Positions 29,861 to 40,404 are shown, counted from the first letter of the stretch. The stretch is DNA of 64,000 bases from Paracoccus sediminis (GCF_900188295.1 NZ_FZNM01000014.1:1-64000); one strand, 5' to 3'. Translations and numbers: made by a program. The notes: generated by a model from the letters alone, not told the origin.

Positions 29861-30604
29861 ATGCTGGGAATCGAACTTGCCACCGCCGCGTTCCTGCCCG
29901 CCGCCCTTGTGGCGCTGCTGGCGGGCATCCTGTCCTTTCTGTCGCCCTGCGTGCTGCCGATCGTGCCGCCCTATCTGGCCTATATGACCGGTGTCGGCGT
30001 GAACGGGCTGCGCGCGCAGGAACGCAGCGCCGTGCTGCCGGCGCTGTTCTTTGTCATGGGCCTGTCCACGGTGTTTCTCATCATGGGCTTTGCCGCGTCC
30101 GCGTTCGGCCGGGCCTTCCTGCAATATCAGGACGTTCTGGCCAAGTTCGCCGGCGGCGTGGTCATCGTGATGGGCCTGCATTTCCTGCGCGTGATCCGCA
30201 TCCCGTTCCTGGATCAAGAGGCGCGGATCGAGGCGGGCGCCGAGGGCGGCGGGGCGTTCGGCGCCTATCTGCTGGGTCTGGCCTTCGCCTTTGGCTGGAC
30301 GCCCTGCATCGGCCCGCAACTGGGCATGATCCTGTCGCTGGCCGCCACGGGGGCCGAGCTGTCGCGCGGTACGGCCCTGCTGGCGATCTATGCCCTGGGC
30401 CTGGGCATCCCCTTCCTGCTGGCCGCGATCTTCATCAACCAGGCAATCGGGTTGATGAACCGCATCAGGCCTTGGCTGCATGTGATCGAACGCGCGATGG
30501 GGGTGCTGCTGCTGATCGTGGGCGTCATGCTGATTACCGGGGCGTTTTCGGCCTTTTCGTACTGGCTTCTTGAAACCTTTCCGGGACTGGCGATGCTGGG
30601 GTGA
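29861..30604 (+). CDS. ccdA: Thiol-disulfide transmembrane protein CcdA
   Basis: CcdA carries electrons from cytoplasmic thioredoxin across the inner membrane to periplasmic proteins, mainly for cytochrome c maturation. The 247-residue protein has six predicted helices with the two conserved redox cysteines: C30 in FLSPCVLPIVPPY and C149 in GWTPCIGPQLG. ATG 29861 gives the MLGIEL start. It stands alone, away from ccm genes, 18 bases before the DUF1989 gene. Confidence 0.95.
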   Translation: MLGIELATAAFLPAALVALLAGILSFLSPCVLPIVPPYLAYMTGVGVNGLRAQERSAVLPALFFVMGLSTVFLIMGFAASAFGRAFLQYQDVLAKFAGGVVIVMGLHFLRVIRIPFLDQEARIEAGAEGGGAFGAYLLGLAFAFGWTPCIGPQLGMILSLAATGAELSRGTALLAIYALGLGIPFLLAAIFINQAIGLMNRIRPWLHVIERAMGVLLLIVGVMLITGAFSAFSYWLLETFPGLAMLG

Positions 30605-30622
30605 TCCCAGCAAAGGCGTCCC

Positions 30623-31498
30623 ATGAAACCGCAGCACCCCACGTTCCCGGAACCCGACGACGCGGCCGCGCGGCGCGCCATGTCCCCCGTAACCTGCTAT
30701 CCGGCCGATTGCTTGCCGGCCGTGGACCTGGCCGCCCTTGGCGCTGCCCGCGACGGCTGGCAACGCATCGCCGCCGTCACCGTCCCGCCCCGCGATGCCG
30801 GCTGCTTCGAGGTTCCGGCCGGTCACTTCTTTCGCATCTCCAGCATCGGCGGCCCTCAGGTGGGCGATCTCAACCTGTGGTCGGCGGATCTTTCCGAACG
30901 GTTCTATTCCGGCAAGACCCGCGCGCTGCATGGCACCCATGTGTCCACCGGCGACCGGCTGTGGTCATCCTTTCCGGCGCTGAGGCCGATGGCCACGATC
31001 ACGGCCGACACGCTGGACTGGTACGGCTTCGACGCGGACGGGCTGTCGGTCCACGACGTGATCGGCACCCGCTGCGATCCCTATACGCACAACCTGCTGA
31101 CGGGCGGACAATATCACCACTGCTGCCATTCGAACCTGACGCGCGCCCTGGCCGCGCATCGCGGGCTGACGCTCGAACAGGCCGAAACGCATGTCCACGA
31201 TGTCCTCAATGTCTTCATGTGCACCGGATTTTCGCGCCGAACCGGCCAATACCTGATGAAGGCCAGTCCCGTACGCCCCGGCGATTATCTGGAGTTTCTG
31301 GCCGAAATCGACCTGCTGGGCGCCCTGTCGGCCTGTCCCGGCGGGGATTGTTCGGCAGAGCATTCGTCCGACAGGGCATCATGCCATCCCCTGCTGGTCG
31401 AGGTGTTTCGTCCCGCCGCGCCGCCGCGGGGATGGCTCGCGCCCGAGGTCAGCGGCTATGATCGCAGCCATGGCGCCCGCCCCGACAATCCCCAGTAG
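30623..31498 (+). CDS. DUF1989 (urea carboxylase-associated type) protein
   Basis: The 291-residue protein matches the DUF1989 family often encoded beside urea carboxylase or allophanate hydrolase. Features are GHFFRISSIGGPQVGDLNLW, the SWSSFP-like LWSSFPALRPMATI stretch, the histidine/cysteine-rich YHHCCHSNLTRAL, and YLEFLAEIDLLGALSACPGGDCS near the end. Clustered Cys and His suggest a metal site. No urea carboxylase, hydrolase or transporter gene is nearby, so its pathway is open; some members take part in guanidine metabolism operons. Confidence 0.82.
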   Translation: MKPQHPTFPEPDDAAARRAMSPVTCYPADCLPAVDLAALGAARDGWQRIAAVTVPPRDAGCFEVPAGHFFRISSIGGPQVGDLNLWSADLSERFYSGKTRALHGTHVSTGDRLWSSFPALRPMATITADTLDWYGFDADGLSVHDVIGTRCDPYTHNLLTGGQYHHCCHSNLTRALAAHRGLTLEQAETHVHDVLNVFMCTGFSRRTGQYLMKASPVRPGDYLEFLAEIDLLGALSACPGGDCSAEHSSDRASCHPLLVEVFRPAAPPRGWLAPEVSGYDRSHGARPDNPQ

Positions 31499-31580
31499 CG
31501 CGGCCCCGAATTTCGCGCTATGCTGTTCGGCAGACCCGGAAAAACCGGGCAGGATCAGAGGCAGTGACGGCGGTATTCCC

Positions 31581-32744
31581 ATGACCGAGATGGTCTTTGG
31601 CACGGCACCCGTACGGGCGGGCGACCCGATTCTTCCACGCTGGTGGCGGACCTTGGACAAATGGTCCCTGGGCTGCGTGCTGGGGCTGTTTTCCATCGGC
31701 ATCCTGCTGGGCCTTGCGGCTTCGGTTCCGCTGGCGGAAAAGAACCACCTGCCGCGATTCTATTATGTCCAGAGGCAGGCGTTCTTTGGCGTCATGGCAC
31801 TGGTGACGATGCTGGTCATCTCCATGCTGCCGCTGCGCCAGATCCGGCGCATCGGCGTGCTGGGCTTTGCCGCGGCCTTCGTGCTGATCCTGCTGCTGCC
31901 CTTCATCGGAGAGGATTATGGCAAGGGCGCGACCCGCTGGCTGTCGGTGGCGGGCATTTCCATGCAGCCGTCCGAATTCCTCAAGCCCGGCTTTGTCGCC
32001 ATCTGCGCCTGGTTCCTGGCCGCCGCGCAAATGGCGGGCGGCCCGCCCGGCCGGTTGTATTCTTTTGTGACCGCGATGGCGGTGGTGGTCCTGCTGGCCT
32101 TGCAGCCGGACTTCGGACAGGCATCGCTGGTGCTGTTTTCCTGGCTGGTGATGTATTTCGTCGCCGGCGCGCCCATGCTGCTGCTGATGGGCGTGGCGGG
32201 GCTGGCGGTCATGGGCGGCGTCTTCGCCTATGGCGCGTCCGAACATTTTGCCCGGCGGATCAACGGCTTCCTGAACCCTGAAATCGATCCGCGCACCCAG
32301 ATCGGCTATGCCACCAAGGCCATTCAGGACGGCGGCTTCTTTGGCGTCGGCGTGGGCGAGGGGTCGGTGAAATGGTCGCTGCCCGATGCCCATACCGATT
32401 TCATCATCGCCGTGGCCGCCGAGGAATACGGCACCGTCATGGTGCTGCTGGTGATCGCGCTGTATTGCACCATCGTCGTGCGGTCGCTGCTGCGGCTTTT
32501 GCGCGAACGCGATCCGTTCACGCGCATCGCCGGCGCGGGGCTGGCCTGCGCCTTTGGCGTGCAGGCGCTTATCAACATGGGCGTGGCGGTGCGGCTGCTG
32601 CCCGCCAAGGGAATGACGCTGCCGTTTGTCAGCTATGGCGGGTCGTCGGTCATCGCGTCGGGCATCGCCGCCGGGATGCTTCTGGCCCTGACCCGCACCC
32701 GGCCCCAGGGCGAGCTGGCCGAAATCCTGCGGCGGGGCCGCTGA
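31581..32744 (+). CDS. ftsW: Septal peptidoglycan polymerase FtsW
   Basis: FtsW is the SEDS-family glycosyltransferase that polymerises lipid II at the septum together with the cognate class B PBP. The 387 residues form about ten membrane helices. The [20 protein letters not shown] motif, PDFGQASL and the C-terminal [10 protein letters not shown] with the conserved Ser/Gly cluster are present. ATG 31581 was chosen; longer in-frame versions would overlap the DUF1989 gene. Its stop overlaps the murG start (TGATG). It heads the visible dcw cluster; murD and mraY are not in the window. Confidence 0.95.
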   Translation: MTEMVFGTAPVRAGDPILPRWWRTLDKWSLGCVLGLFSIGILLGLAASVPLAEKNHLPRFYYVQRQAFFGVMALVTMLVISMLPLRQIRRIGVLGFAAAFVLILLLPFIGEDYGKGATRWLSVAGISMQPSEFLKPGFVAICAWFLAAAQMAGGPPGRLYSFVTAMAVVVLLALQPDFGQASLVLFSWLVMYFVAGAPMLLLMGVAGLAVMGGVFAYGASEHFARRINGFLNPEIDPRTQIGYATKAIQDGGFFGVGVGEGSVKWSLPDAHTDFIIAVAAEEYGTVMVLLVIALYCTIVVRSLLRLLRERDPFTRIAGAGLACAFGVQALINMGVAVRLLPAKGMTLPFVSYGGSSVIASGIAAGMLLALTRTRPQGELAEILRRGR

Positions 32745-33829
32745 TGGCCGCCCCGTTGGCCCTGATTGCCGCCGGGGGGACCGGCGGGCACATGTTTCCC
32801 GCGCAGGCCTTGGCGGAACTGCTGCTGTCCGAGGGCTGGCGCGTCAATCTGTCCACCGACGACCGGGGCGCGCGCTATGCGGACGGCTTTCCCGACACGG
32901 TGGAACGCAGCGTCGTGCGGTCGGCGACCACGGCGCGGGGCGGGCTGGCCGGCAAGCTGACCGCGCCCCTGAAGATCGGCTTGGGCGTGTTGACCGCGCG
33001 GGCGGCATTCCGGCGCCACCGGCCCGCCGTGGTGATCGGGTTCGGCGGCTATCCGACCATCCCGGCCATGTCGGCGGCGCTGTCGCTGGGCGTGCCGCGC
33101 ATGATCCATGAACAGAACGGCGTCATGGGCCGCGTGAACCGCGTCTTTGCGTCCCGCGTGGATCGGGTGGCCTGCGGCACCTGGCCCACGGATCTGCCTG
33201 CTGCCGTCAACGGCGTCCATACCGGCAATCCGGTGCGCCAGTCCGTCCTGGACCATGCCGCCGCCCCCTATGCCCCGCCGGGCGACGGTCCGCTGCACCT
33301 GCTGGTGATCGGCGGCAGCCAGGGCGCGCGCATCCTGTCCGATGTGGTTCCCGCCGCCATCGCCGCCTTGCCCGACGAGATGCGCGCCCGGCTGCGCGTC
33401 AGTCACCAGGCCCGGACCGAGGATGCCGACCGCGTGACCGCGGCCTATGCCGATGCGGGCGTCGCGGCCGAGGTGCGGACCTTTTTTACCGATGTTCCCG
33501 AACGCCTGGCCCAGGCGCAACTGGTCGTCAGCCGGTCCGGCGCCTCGTCCCTGGCCGACATCACGGTGATCGGGCGACCGGCCATCCTGATTCCCTATGC
33601 CGCGGCTGCAGGCGATCACCAGACCGCCAACGCGCAATCCCTGGCCGAGGCCGGGGCCGCGCTGATCCATCCCGAATCGGTGCTTGACGCGCCTGGCCTG
33701 ACGCGCGACATCCGCGCGATCCTGAACGACCCCGCGCGTGCCAGCCAGATGGCCGGCGCCGCGCTTTTCCTTGCCCGCCCGGATGCGGCGCGCCGCCTGT
33801 ACGACCTTGTCACGGAGATTGCCCGATGA
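32744..33829 (+). CDS. murG: UDP-GlcNAc:undecaprenyl-pyrophosphoryl-MurNAc-pentapeptide GlcNAc transferase
   Basis: MurG adds GlcNAc to lipid I to make lipid II on the cytoplasmic face of the membrane. The 361-residue GT-B protein has the N-terminal glycine loop GGTGGHMFP (11-18). It then has [28 protein letters not shown] and the donor-binding GGSQGAR motif, followed by [26 protein letters not shown] 32744 overlaps the ftsW stop, and the murG stop overlaps murC (ATGA). Confidence 0.96.
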   Translation: MAAPLALIAAGGTGGHMFPAQALAELLLSEGWRVNLSTDDRGARYADGFPDTVERSVVRSATTARGGLAGKLTAPLKIGLGVLTARAAFRRHRPAVVIGFGGYPTIPAMSAALSLGVPRMIHEQNGVMGRVNRVFASRVDRVACGTWPTDLPAAVNGVHTGNPVRQSVLDHAAAPYAPPGDGPLHLLVIGGSQGARILSDVVPAAIAALPDEMRARLRVSHQARTEDADRVTAAYADAGVAAEVRTFFTDVPERLAQAQLVVSRSGASSLADITVIGRPAILIPYAAAAGDHQTANAQSLAEAGAALIHPESVLDAPGLTRDIRAILNDPARASQMAGAALFLARPDAARRLYDLVTEIAR

Positions 33830-35253
33830 ATGCCGCCACCAAACTGCCGCACGAGCTGGGGCCGATTCACTTCATCGGCATCGGCGGCATCGGCATGTCG
33901 GGCATCGCCGAGGTGCTGCTGACCCTGGGCTATGACGTGCAGGGCAGCGACGCAAAGAAATCCAGGATCACCGACCGGCTGGAAACCCTGGGCGCCCGCG
34001 TCTTCGAAGGACAGCGGGCCGACAATATCGGCCAGGCGGGCGTCGTGGTTGTTTCCACCGCGATCAAGAAGGGCAACCCGGAACTGGAGGAGGCGCGGCG
34101 GCGCGGCCTGCCCGTGGTCCGCCGGGCCGAGATGCTGGCCGAACTGATGCGGATGAAATCCAACATCGCCATCGCGGGCACCCATGGCAAGACCACCACC
34201 ACCACCATGGTGGCGACCCTGCTGGACGCGGGCGGGCTGGATCCGACGGTCATCAACGGCGGCGTGATTCATGCCTATGGATCGAACGCCCGCGCCGGGG
34301 CGGGCGAATGGGTCGTGGTCGAGGCCGACGAGAGCGACGGCAGCTTCAACCGCCTGCCCGCCGACATCGCCATCGTCACCAACATCGACCCCGAGCATAT
34401 GGAGCATTGGGGCAGCTTCGACGCGCTTCGGCAGGGGTTCTACAACTTCGCGTCCGGCATCCCGTTCTACGGCCTTGCCGTCTGCTGCACCGACCACCCC
34501 GAAGTTCAGGCCCTGGTGGGCAAGCTGACCGACCGCCGCGTCGTGACCTTCGGTTTCAACGCTCAGGCCGACGTGCGCGCGATGAACCTGCGTTACGAAA
34601 ACGGCATCGCCCATTTCGACATCGCGTTGCAAGGCGAAGGCCCGACGGAAATGGGCGACCTCGAGATGATCGAGGGGTGCAGCCTGCCGATGCCGGGCGA
34701 TCACAACGTGTCGAACGCGCTGGCCGCCGTCGCCGTCGCCCGCCATCTGGGGATCAAGAAGGCCGAGATCCGCGAGGCGCTGGCCAAATTCGGCGGCGTC
34801 GGCCGACGCTTTACCCGCGTGGGCGAAGTGGGCGGCGTCACCATCATCGACGATTACGGCCATCATCCGGTGGAAATCGCCGCCGTGCTGAAAGCCGCGC
34901 GCCAGGCGACCAAGGGCCGCGTGATCGCCGTCCACCAGCCGCACCGCTATTCCCGCCTGTCCAACCTGTTCGACGATTTCTGCACCTGCTTCAACGAGGC
35001 CGATGTGGTCGCCATTGCCGAGGTCTATGCCGCGGGCGAGGATCCGATCCCCGGCGCCACCCGCGACGACCTGGTGGCGGGCCTGATCGCCCACGGCCAC
35101 CGCCACGCCCGCGCGATCCTGGACGAAAACGACCTGGAACGGCTGGTCCGCGAACAGGCCCGGCCCGGCGACATGGTGGTCTGCCTGGGCGCGGGCACGA
35201 TCTCGACCTGGGCCAACGGCCTGCCCGCGCGGTTGCAAGGGCGGGCTGCATGA
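33826..35253 (+). CDS. murC: UDP-N-acetylmuramate-L-alanine ligase
   Basis: MurC attaches L-Ala to UDP-MurNAc, the first amino acid of the peptidoglycan stem. The 475 residues show the N-terminal Rossmann segment [17 protein letters not shown], the ATP-binding GTHGKTTTT (about 118-126), [10 protein letters not shown] and a C-terminal [10 protein letters not shown]. It is translationally coupled on both sides: its start overlaps murG and its last bases contain the start of the DUF2484 gene. Confidence 0.96.
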   Translation: MNAATKLPHELGPIHFIGIGGIGMSGIAEVLLTLGYDVQGSDAKKSRITDRLETLGARVFEGQRADNIGQAGVVVVSTAIKKGNPELEEARRRGLPVVRRAEMLAELMRMKSNIAIAGTHGKTTTTTMVATLLDAGGLDPTVINGGVIHAYGSNARAGAGEWVVVEADESDGSFNRLPADIAIVTNIDPEHMEHWGSFDALRQGFYNFASGIPFYGLAVCCTDHPEVQALVGKLTDRRVVTFGFNAQADVRAMNLRYENGIAHFDIALQGEGPTEMGDLEMIEGCSLPMPGDHNVSNALAAVAVARHLGIKKAEIREALAKFGGVGRRFTRVGEVGGVTIIDDYGHHPVEIAAVLKAARQATKGRVIAVHQPHRYSRLSNLFDDFCTCFNEADVVAIAEVYAAGEDPIPGATRDDLVAGLIAHGHRHARAILDENDLERLVREQARPGDMVVCLGAGTISTWANGLPARLQGRAA

Positions 35254-35495
35254 TGCAGTCGGCGATCCTGGCGCTGGCGATCATGGCGGGGTGGCTGCTG
35301 ATGGCGCGCCTGGCCCGCAGCCTGCGCAGGCGCCAGCGGCAACGCGCCCTGTGGGGCTTGATCGCAACGGGCGTGCCGATCCTGGGCTGGCTGACCTACA
35401 CATGCGGTCCCTTGGCCGGGGTCGGTTTCCTGACGCTGGGCGTGCTGGTCCTGGTCCGGCTGCCGCTGCGCAGGCGGGCCGGGCTGAATTCTTGA
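35250..35495 (+). CDS. DUF2484-type small membrane protein
   Basis: The 81-residue protein has two to three predicted membrane helices separated by a very basic loop ([13 protein letters not shown]). It ends in another Arg-rich patch (RLPLRRRAG). Its position between murC and murB matches the DUF2484 proteins of Rhodobacteraceae (recognition from context and length). The start is ATG 35250 (or ATG 35253 directly behind it), overlapping the murC stop. No function is known; the location suggests a membrane role in wall synthesis or division. Confidence 0.72.
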   Translation: MMQSAILALAIMAGWLLMARLARSLRRRQRQRALWGLIATGVPILGWLTYTCGPLAGVGFLTLGVLVLVRLPLRRRAGLNS

Positions 35496-35860
35496 TTCTC
35501 TTCCAGGCCGTCATCGGGCTTGTGGTCCTGTGGGGCGTCTGGACGGGCGCCACGCGCCTGGCCGCCCGGTCCCTGCGCCCGCTGCTGGCGGCATTCGCCG
35601 CGCTATTGGGCGGGGCGCTGGCCTGCTGGCTGATCGGCCTGCGAAAGACCGATTATTCCGGGTTGGCCGGAACGCTGCTGGCCTTTCTGCTGATTCTGAC
35701 GGCGGGTTCGGTCGCGTTCGGGGCCGCCCTGCGATGGATCCATGACGCAACGCGCCGCCGCATCCCATCGGACCCCGAATGGCCCTTGACGCGGCCATGG
35801 GACATCTGGGGCCTGTGCGGGCTGTCGGCCCTCGCCGTGATCGCCAGCCTGCTGGCCTAG
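35492..35860 (+). CDS. Small membrane protein of unknown function in the dcw cluster
   Basis: The 122-residue protein has four predicted membrane helices: about 2-20, 28-50, 55-75 and 102-121. A conserved-looking [25 protein letters not shown] loop ([19 protein letters not shown]) precedes the last one. The likely start is a TTG at 35492 overlapping the preceding stop (TTGA), with a GGGCGGGC-rich region ahead; there is no better ATG. It lies between the DUF2484 gene and murB and appears co-translated. I do not recognise the family. Confidence 0.65.
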   Translation: MILFQAVIGLVVLWGVWTGATRLAARSLRPLLAAFAALLGGALACWLIGLRKTDYSGLAGTLLAFLLILTAGSVAFGAALRWIHDATRRRIPSDPEWPLTRPWDIWGLCGLSALAVIASLLA

Positions 35861-35909
35861 GTCCGCCCGGTTGACCCTGCCACCCTGGCTGGCTACCACG
35901 GCCGTCATG

Positions 35910-36848
35910 ATGACCGTCCTTCCCCCCACCCGTGGCGCCCTGACCCCCGACCGACCGCTGGACAGCCTGACCTGGCTGCGCGTGGGCGGCCCCGCCGACT
36001 GGCTGTTCCAGCCCGCGGACGACGATGACCTGGCCGATTTCCTGCGCGATCTGGATCCATCGGTTCCGATTTTTCCGATCGGGGTCGGCAGCAACCTGAT
36101 CGTGCGGGATGGCGGTATCCGGGGTGTGGTGATCCGTCTGGGCCGGGGCTTCAACGCCATCGCGATCGAGGGCGACCGCGTGACCGCGGGGGCCGCCGCC
36201 CTGGATGCCCATGTCGCCCGGCGCGCCGCCGATGCGGGGCTGGACCTGACCTTTCTGCGCACGATCCCCGGCAGCATCGGCGGGGCGGTCTGCATGAACG
36301 CGGGCTGCTATGGCAGCTATGTCGCCGACCATCTGGTCGAGGCGCGCGCCGTCACCCGCGACGGCCAGCGGATCGTGCTGACCCCCGACGACCTGCGCTT
36401 TGCCTATCGCCACGCCGACCTGCCCGCGGGCTGCGTCGTGACCGAGGCGACGTTCCGCGCGGTTCCCGGCGATCCCGATGCGCTGCACGCCAAGATGGCG
36501 GTGCAGCTTGCCCGGCGCGACGAGACGCAGCCCACCCGGGAACGCAGCGCCGGATCGACCTTCCGCAACCCCGCGGGGTTCAGTTCGACGGGGCAGGAGG
36601 ACGACGTCCACGACCTCAAGGCCTGGTCGCTGATCGACCAGGCGGGCTTGCGCGGTCACAGCTGGGGCGGGGCGCAGATGTCCGAAAAGCATCCCAATTT
36701 CCTTCTCAACACCGGCGGCGCCACGGCGGCAGAGCTTGAGGCCTTGGGCGAACTGGTCCGGCGCCGCGTGCTGGAGGACAGCGGCCACGACCTGCAATGG
36801 GAGGTGATCCGCGTGGGCGATCCGCTGCCTGTTTCAACCGAAGGCTGA
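35910..36848 (+). CDS. murB: UDP-N-acetylenolpyruvoylglucosamine reductase
   Basis: MurB reduces the enolpyruvyl group to give UDP-MurNAc, using FAD and NADPH. The 312-residue protein has the FAD-binding [12 protein letters not shown] near 22-33, [14 protein letters not shown], and [21 protein letters not shown]. The catalytic serine region [10 protein letters not shown] and the [15 protein letters not shown] segment follow. The MTVLPPTRG start at ATG 35910 resembles related proteins; ATG 35907 directly before it and a TTG at 35871 are alternatives. Confidence 0.95.
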   Translation: MTVLPPTRGALTPDRPLDSLTWLRVGGPADWLFQPADDDDLADFLRDLDPSVPIFPIGVGSNLIVRDGGIRGVVIRLGRGFNAIAIEGDRVTAGAAALDAHVARRAADAGLDLTFLRTIPGSIGGAVCMNAGCYGSYVADHLVEARAVTRDGQRIVLTPDDLRFAYRHADLPAGCVVTEATFRAVPGDPDALHAKMAVQLARRDETQPTRERSAGSTFRNPAGFSSTGQEDDVHDLKAWSLIDQAGLRGHSWGGAQMSEKHPNFLLNTGGATAAELEALGELVRRRVLEDSGHDLQWEVIRVGDPLPVSTEG

Positions 36849-36869
36849 CTAACGATTCACTCAACAATC

Positions 36870-36886
36870 TTTGGCAGATAGCCAAA
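36870..36886. repeat. Inverted repeat TTTGGC-N5-GCCAAA between murB and ddl
   Basis: The 6-bp perfect arms TTTGGC (36870-36875) and GCCAAA (36881-36886) lie in an A+T-rich 157-base gap, 22 bases after the murB stop. CCCTTTTGTG follows. It may be a weak terminator/attenuator or an operator; nothing here decides which. Confidence 0.45.
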
Positions 36887-37005
36887 ATTACCCTTTTGTG
36901 ATTTTCGCGCATCAGCTATCCTTGTCTGGCAGGCGCAGGATCGGGGTCAACCCGGCCGCGCGGGACAGGAAAATCCCGGACCAACCGGGTGCGAAAGGCA
37001 ATCAA

Positions 37006-37941
37006 GTGGCGGGCAGGTCGAGCAGGACAGCCCATACCGTAGCCGTTCTGATGGGCGGACCCTCGGCCGAACGCGAGGTGTCGTTGTCGTCGGGGCGCGA
37101 ATGCGCGAACGCGCTGCGGGTGGCGGGCTTCGAGGTGATCGAGGTCGAATTGGGGCGCGCACGCGGCAGCGAACTGGTCGCGCGGCTGGCGGGACTGCGC
37201 GCCGATGTCGTCTTCAACGCCCTGCACGGCCGATTCGGCGAGGATGGCTGCGTTCAGGGCATCCTGGAATGGCTGGACCTGCCCTATACCCATTCCGGCG
37301 TGCTGACGTCGGCCCTGGCGATGGACAAGACCCGCGCCAAGGACGCGCTGCGCGCCGCCGGCCTGCCGGTCGTGGACAGCGTCATCGCCTGCGCGGCCGA
37401 GGTGCGGGCGCGCCATGTCCTGCCGCCGCCCTATGTGGTCAAGCCGAATGACGAAGGGTCGTCCGTGGGCGTCTATATCGTCCATGACGGCGCCAACCAG
37501 CCGCCGCAGCTGGCCCCGACCATGCCCGCGCGGGTGATGGTCGAAACCTATGCGCCGGGGCGCGAGCTGACCACCGCCGTGATGGGCGACCGCGCCCTGG
37601 GCGTGACCGAGATCGTGACCCAGGGCTGGTACGATTATGCCGCGAAATATTCGGTCGGCGGATCGCGCCACATCATTCCGGCCCAGATTCCGGCGGACAT
37701 CACGGCGGCCTGCCTGGATTACGCGGTGCGTGCCCATGACGCGCTGGGCTGCCGGGGCCTGTCGCGCACCGATTTCCGCTGGGACGATGCGCGCGGCCTG
37801 GACGGGCTGATCCTGCTCGAGGTGAACACCCAGCCCGGCATGACGCCCACTTCTCTGGCGCCGGAACAGGCGGCCCATGCCGGGATCGACTTTCCCGCCC
37901 TGATGGCCTGGATGGTAAAGGACGCGCTGTGCCGGACGTGA
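37006..37941 (+). CDS. ddl: D-alanine-D-alanine ligase
   Basis: Ddl makes the D-Ala-D-Ala dipeptide of the peptidoglycan stem. The ATP-grasp protein has 311 residues from the GTG start at 37006, which has GAAAGG nine bases ahead and gives the normal family length. An upstream ATG at 36871 would add 45 residues of unrelated sequence. The motifs [42 protein letters not shown] and the C-terminal [12 protein letters not shown] are present. Its end overlaps ftsQ by 13 bases. Confidence 0.94.
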   Translation: MAGRSSRTAHTVAVLMGGPSAEREVSLSSGRECANALRVAGFEVIEVELGRARGSELVARLAGLRADVVFNALHGRFGEDGCVQGILEWLDLPYTHSGVLTSALAMDKTRAKDALRAAGLPVVDSVIACAAEVRARHVLPPPYVVKPNDEGSSVGVYIVHDGANQPPQLAPTMPARVMVETYAPGRELTTAVMGDRALGVTEIVTQGWYDYAAKYSVGGSRHIIPAQIPADITAACLDYAVRAHDALGCRGLSRTDFRWDDARGLDGLILLEVNTQPGMTPTSLAPEQAAHAGIDFPALMAWMVKDALCRT

Positions 37942-38876
37942 TCGACCATCGCCCGGATCGGGCGCAGCAGCCCGAACGCATCAAGCGCGACCCGGCGCCG
38001 ACCCGGCTGCAATACCGGCTGGAACGCATGTGGCTGCGCCCGCTCTGGCGCCGCACCGTCCGGGTGGGGGTGCCGTCGTTTCTGATCGCGCTGACGGCCG
38101 GTTTGTGGCTGGCCGACGACGATCGCCGCGCCCGGCTGACCGGCGGCGTCCAGCAGGTCATCGACAAGGTGCAAAGCCGCGAGGAATTCCAGATCCACAC
38201 CATGACGGTCGAGGGCGCATCCCCGGTCGTGGACAAGGCGCTGCGGGCCATGCTGCCGGTGGAACTGCCGGCCTCCAGCTTTGACATCGATCTGGCCGCG
38301 CTGCGGCTGCAAGTGATGCAGCTTGACGCGATCGAATCCATCGACCTGCGCATCAAGCCGGGCGGGATCCTGTCCGCCGTGGTCAAGGAACGCGAACCCG
38401 CCGTCCTGTGGCGCCATTCGCGCGGGATCGAAATTCTGGACAGGACCGGCCGCCGCGTCGCCTCGGTCACGGCCCGCGACGTGCGCCCCGACCTGCCGCT
38501 GATCGCGGGCGAGGGGGCCGATCTGTCCGTCCCCGAGGCGCTGTCGCTGATCGACGCCGCCGGTCCGATCCTGCCGCGCGTGCGCGGGCTGGTGCGGCGG
38601 GGCGAACGCCGCTGGGATCTGGTTCTGGATCACGGGCAAAAGATCATGCTGCCCCCCGAGGGATCCGTGATCGCGCTGCAAGCCGCCATCGCCCTGGACC
38701 GGTCCCAGGACATGCTGGGGCGCGACATCACCACCGTCGATTTGCGCAACCCGTCCCGCCCCGTGCTGCGGCTGGGCGTGGATGCGCGCAACACCATCCG
38801 AGAAGCGCGCGGCCTGGCTCTGCTGGGACCGGATGGCAAGGTCATCATCCAACAAGAAGAAAAGACGGGGGGCTGA
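37929..38876 (+). CDS. ftsQ: Cell division protein FtsQ
   Basis: FtsQ links early and late divisome proteins through FtsB and FtsL. The 315-residue bitopic protein has a basic cytoplasmic N-terminus (about 1-50, with [16 protein letters not shown]) and one membrane span (about 49-62). A POTRA domain ([20 protein letters not shown]) and the FtsQ beta domain with [13 protein letters not shown] and [15 protein letters not shown] follow. The GTG start at 37929 overlaps ddl; ftsA follows four bases after the stop. Confidence 0.93.
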   Translation: MPDVIDHRPDRAQQPERIKRDPAPTRLQYRLERMWLRPLWRRTVRVGVPSFLIALTAGLWLADDDRRARLTGGVQQVIDKVQSREEFQIHTMTVEGASPVVDKALRAMLPVELPASSFDIDLAALRLQVMQLDAIESIDLRIKPGGILSAVVKEREPAVLWRHSRGIEILDRTGRRVASVTARDVRPDLPLIAGEGADLSVPEALSLIDAAGPILPRVRGLVRRGERRWDLVLDHGQKIMLPPEGSVIALQAAIALDRSQDMLGRDITTVDLRNPSRPVLRLGVDARNTIREARGLALLGPDGKVIIQQEEKTGG

Positions 38877-38880
38877 ACGG

Positions 38881-40239
38881 GTGGCGGAACTTTATCAGAC
38901 GCAGCGGGCGATGCGGAACATCCGCCTGGCCGCCCTGCAACGGGGCGTGATCGGCATTCTGGACATCGGCACCGCAAAGATCGCCTGTCTGGTGCTGCGC
39001 TTTGACGGAACCGGCACGTTCCGCGAAACCGACGGCGTGGGGCCGATGGCGGGGCAGGTGAATTTCCGGGTGATCGGCGCGGCCTCGACCCGGTCGCGCG
39101 GGATGCGCCGCGGCGAGATCGACACGATGGCCGAAACCGAACGCGCGATCCGCACGGTCGTCGCCGCCGCGCAAAAGGTCGCGGGCGTGAGGGTGGACCA
39201 TGTCATCGCCTGCCTGTCGGGCGGGCGTCCGGCATCCTATGGGCTGGCGGGCGAGGTCGCCCTTGAAACGGGCCGCGTCCAGGATCACGACGTGGCCCGC
39301 GTCATGGCCGCCTGCGACGCGCCCGATTTCGGCCGGGGCCGAGAGGTGCTGCATGCCCAGCCGGTGAACTTTGCCGTCGACAACCGCAGCGGCCTGGGCG
39401 ATCCGCGCGATCACGTCGGCAACCGGCTGGCCTGCGACATGCATGTGCTGACCGTCGATGGCGACGTGATCGGCAATCTGGTCCAATGCATCCGCCGCTG
39501 CGATCTGGAACTGGCGGGGGTGGCCTCTGCCTCCTACGCTTCGGCCCGTGCGGCACTGGTCGAGGACGAGCAGGAACTGGGCGCGGCCTGCATCGATATG
39601 GGCGGCGGCGGGACGGGTGTTTCTATTTTTGCAAAGAAACACATGATCTTCGGCGACAATGTTAAGATCGGCGGCCAGTTGATTACCCAGGACATCGCCC
39701 AAGGGCTGCGGGTGCCGCTGCCGGTGGCCGAACGGTTGAAGACCCTGAACGGCGGGGTCGAGGCGACGGGCCGGGACGACCGCGACATGATCGACCTGAC
39801 CGGGGCAGGGTCGGGGACGGGGACCGGGGACGCGGCCGGCTGGGAGGGCGACCGCCGGTCGGTCAGCCGCGCCGACCTGATCGGCATCATGCGTCCGCGG
39901 GTCGAGGAAATCCTGGAAGGCGTGCGCGAGGTTCTTGATGCCGCGGGGTTCGATTCGATGCCCAGCCAGCAGATCGTGCTGACCGGCGGGGGCAGCCAGA
40001 TTCCCGGCCTGGACGGCCTGGCCGCGCGCATCCTCGGACCCAGCATCCGCTGCGGTCGGCCGCTGCGGATCGACGGTCTGGCCCATCAGTTCACCGATCC
40101 CGGCTTTTCCAGCGCGGTGGGCCTGGCGTTGTTCGCGGCGCACCCGCAGGACGAATGGTGGGATTTCGAAATGCCCGCGGACAGCTATCCGACGCGCAGC
40201 CTGCGCCGCGCCTATCGCTGGTTCAAGAACAACTGGTAA
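38881..40239 (+). CDS. ftsA: Cell division protein FtsA
   Basis: FtsA is the actin-like protein that anchors FtsZ filaments to the membrane. The 452-residue product has the phosphate-1 motif GILDIGTAKIACLVL and the phosphate-2 region ACIDMGGGGTGVSIF. A C-terminal adenosine motif, IVLTGGGSQIPGLDGLAARIL, and a basic amphipathic end (RSLRRAYRWFKNNW), the probable membrane-targeting helix, follow. The GTG start at 38881 has GGGGGCTGA ahead and a standard N-terminal arm. Confidence 0.94.
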   Translation: MAELYQTQRAMRNIRLAALQRGVIGILDIGTAKIACLVLRFDGTGTFRETDGVGPMAGQVNFRVIGAASTRSRGMRRGEIDTMAETERAIRTVVAAAQKVAGVRVDHVIACLSGGRPASYGLAGEVALETGRVQDHDVARVMAACDAPDFGRGREVLHAQPVNFAVDNRSGLGDPRDHVGNRLACDMHVLTVDGDVIGNLVQCIRRCDLELAGVASASYASARAALVEDEQELGAACIDMGGGGTGVSIFAKKHMIFGDNVKIGGQLITQDIAQGLRVPLPVAERLKTLNGGVEATGRDDRDMIDLTGAGSGTGTGDAAGWEGDRRSVSRADLIGIMRPRVEEILEGVREVLDAAGFDSMPSQQIVLTGGGSQIPGLDGLAARILGPSIRCGRPLRIDGLAHQFTDPGFSSAVGLALFAAHPQDEWWDFEMPADSYPTRSLRRAYRWFKNNW

Positions 40240-40361
40240 GCCATTGACTATCCACAAGCTGAAAGGGACGGGCCACCACCACATGCAGCGGGCATTGGCA
40301 AGATACCGCCGAAAACACATTCAGATACCGCCAGATTTTGCGGATATTTCGTGTTTTTCGG

Positions 40362-40404
40362 GTGACGCAAAGCGGCCTGACCGCTAGGATTAACGACGAT
40401 TTAC
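40362..40404 (+). promoter_or_regulatory. Predicted ftsZ promoter with a CtrA-like site at the start point
   Basis: GTGACG (40362-40367) and TAGGAT (40385-40390) are 17 bp apart. Directly downstream TTAA-CGACGAT-TTAC (40390-40404) matches the CtrA consensus TTAA-N7-TTAA at all but the last position and would cover the transcript start. GANTC sequences occur at 40409 and 40459. This is the only sizeable gap (224 bases) within ftsQ-ftsA-ftsZ. Confidence 0.4.

Noticed and set aside
26873..30940. A very long minus-strand open frame (over 1300 codons) opposite rne and ccdA
   Set aside because: It is a by-product of high-G+C codon use in the real genes; its translation is low-complexity (Gly, Arg, His, Gln rich) with no domain, and rne and ccdA on the other strand are certain.
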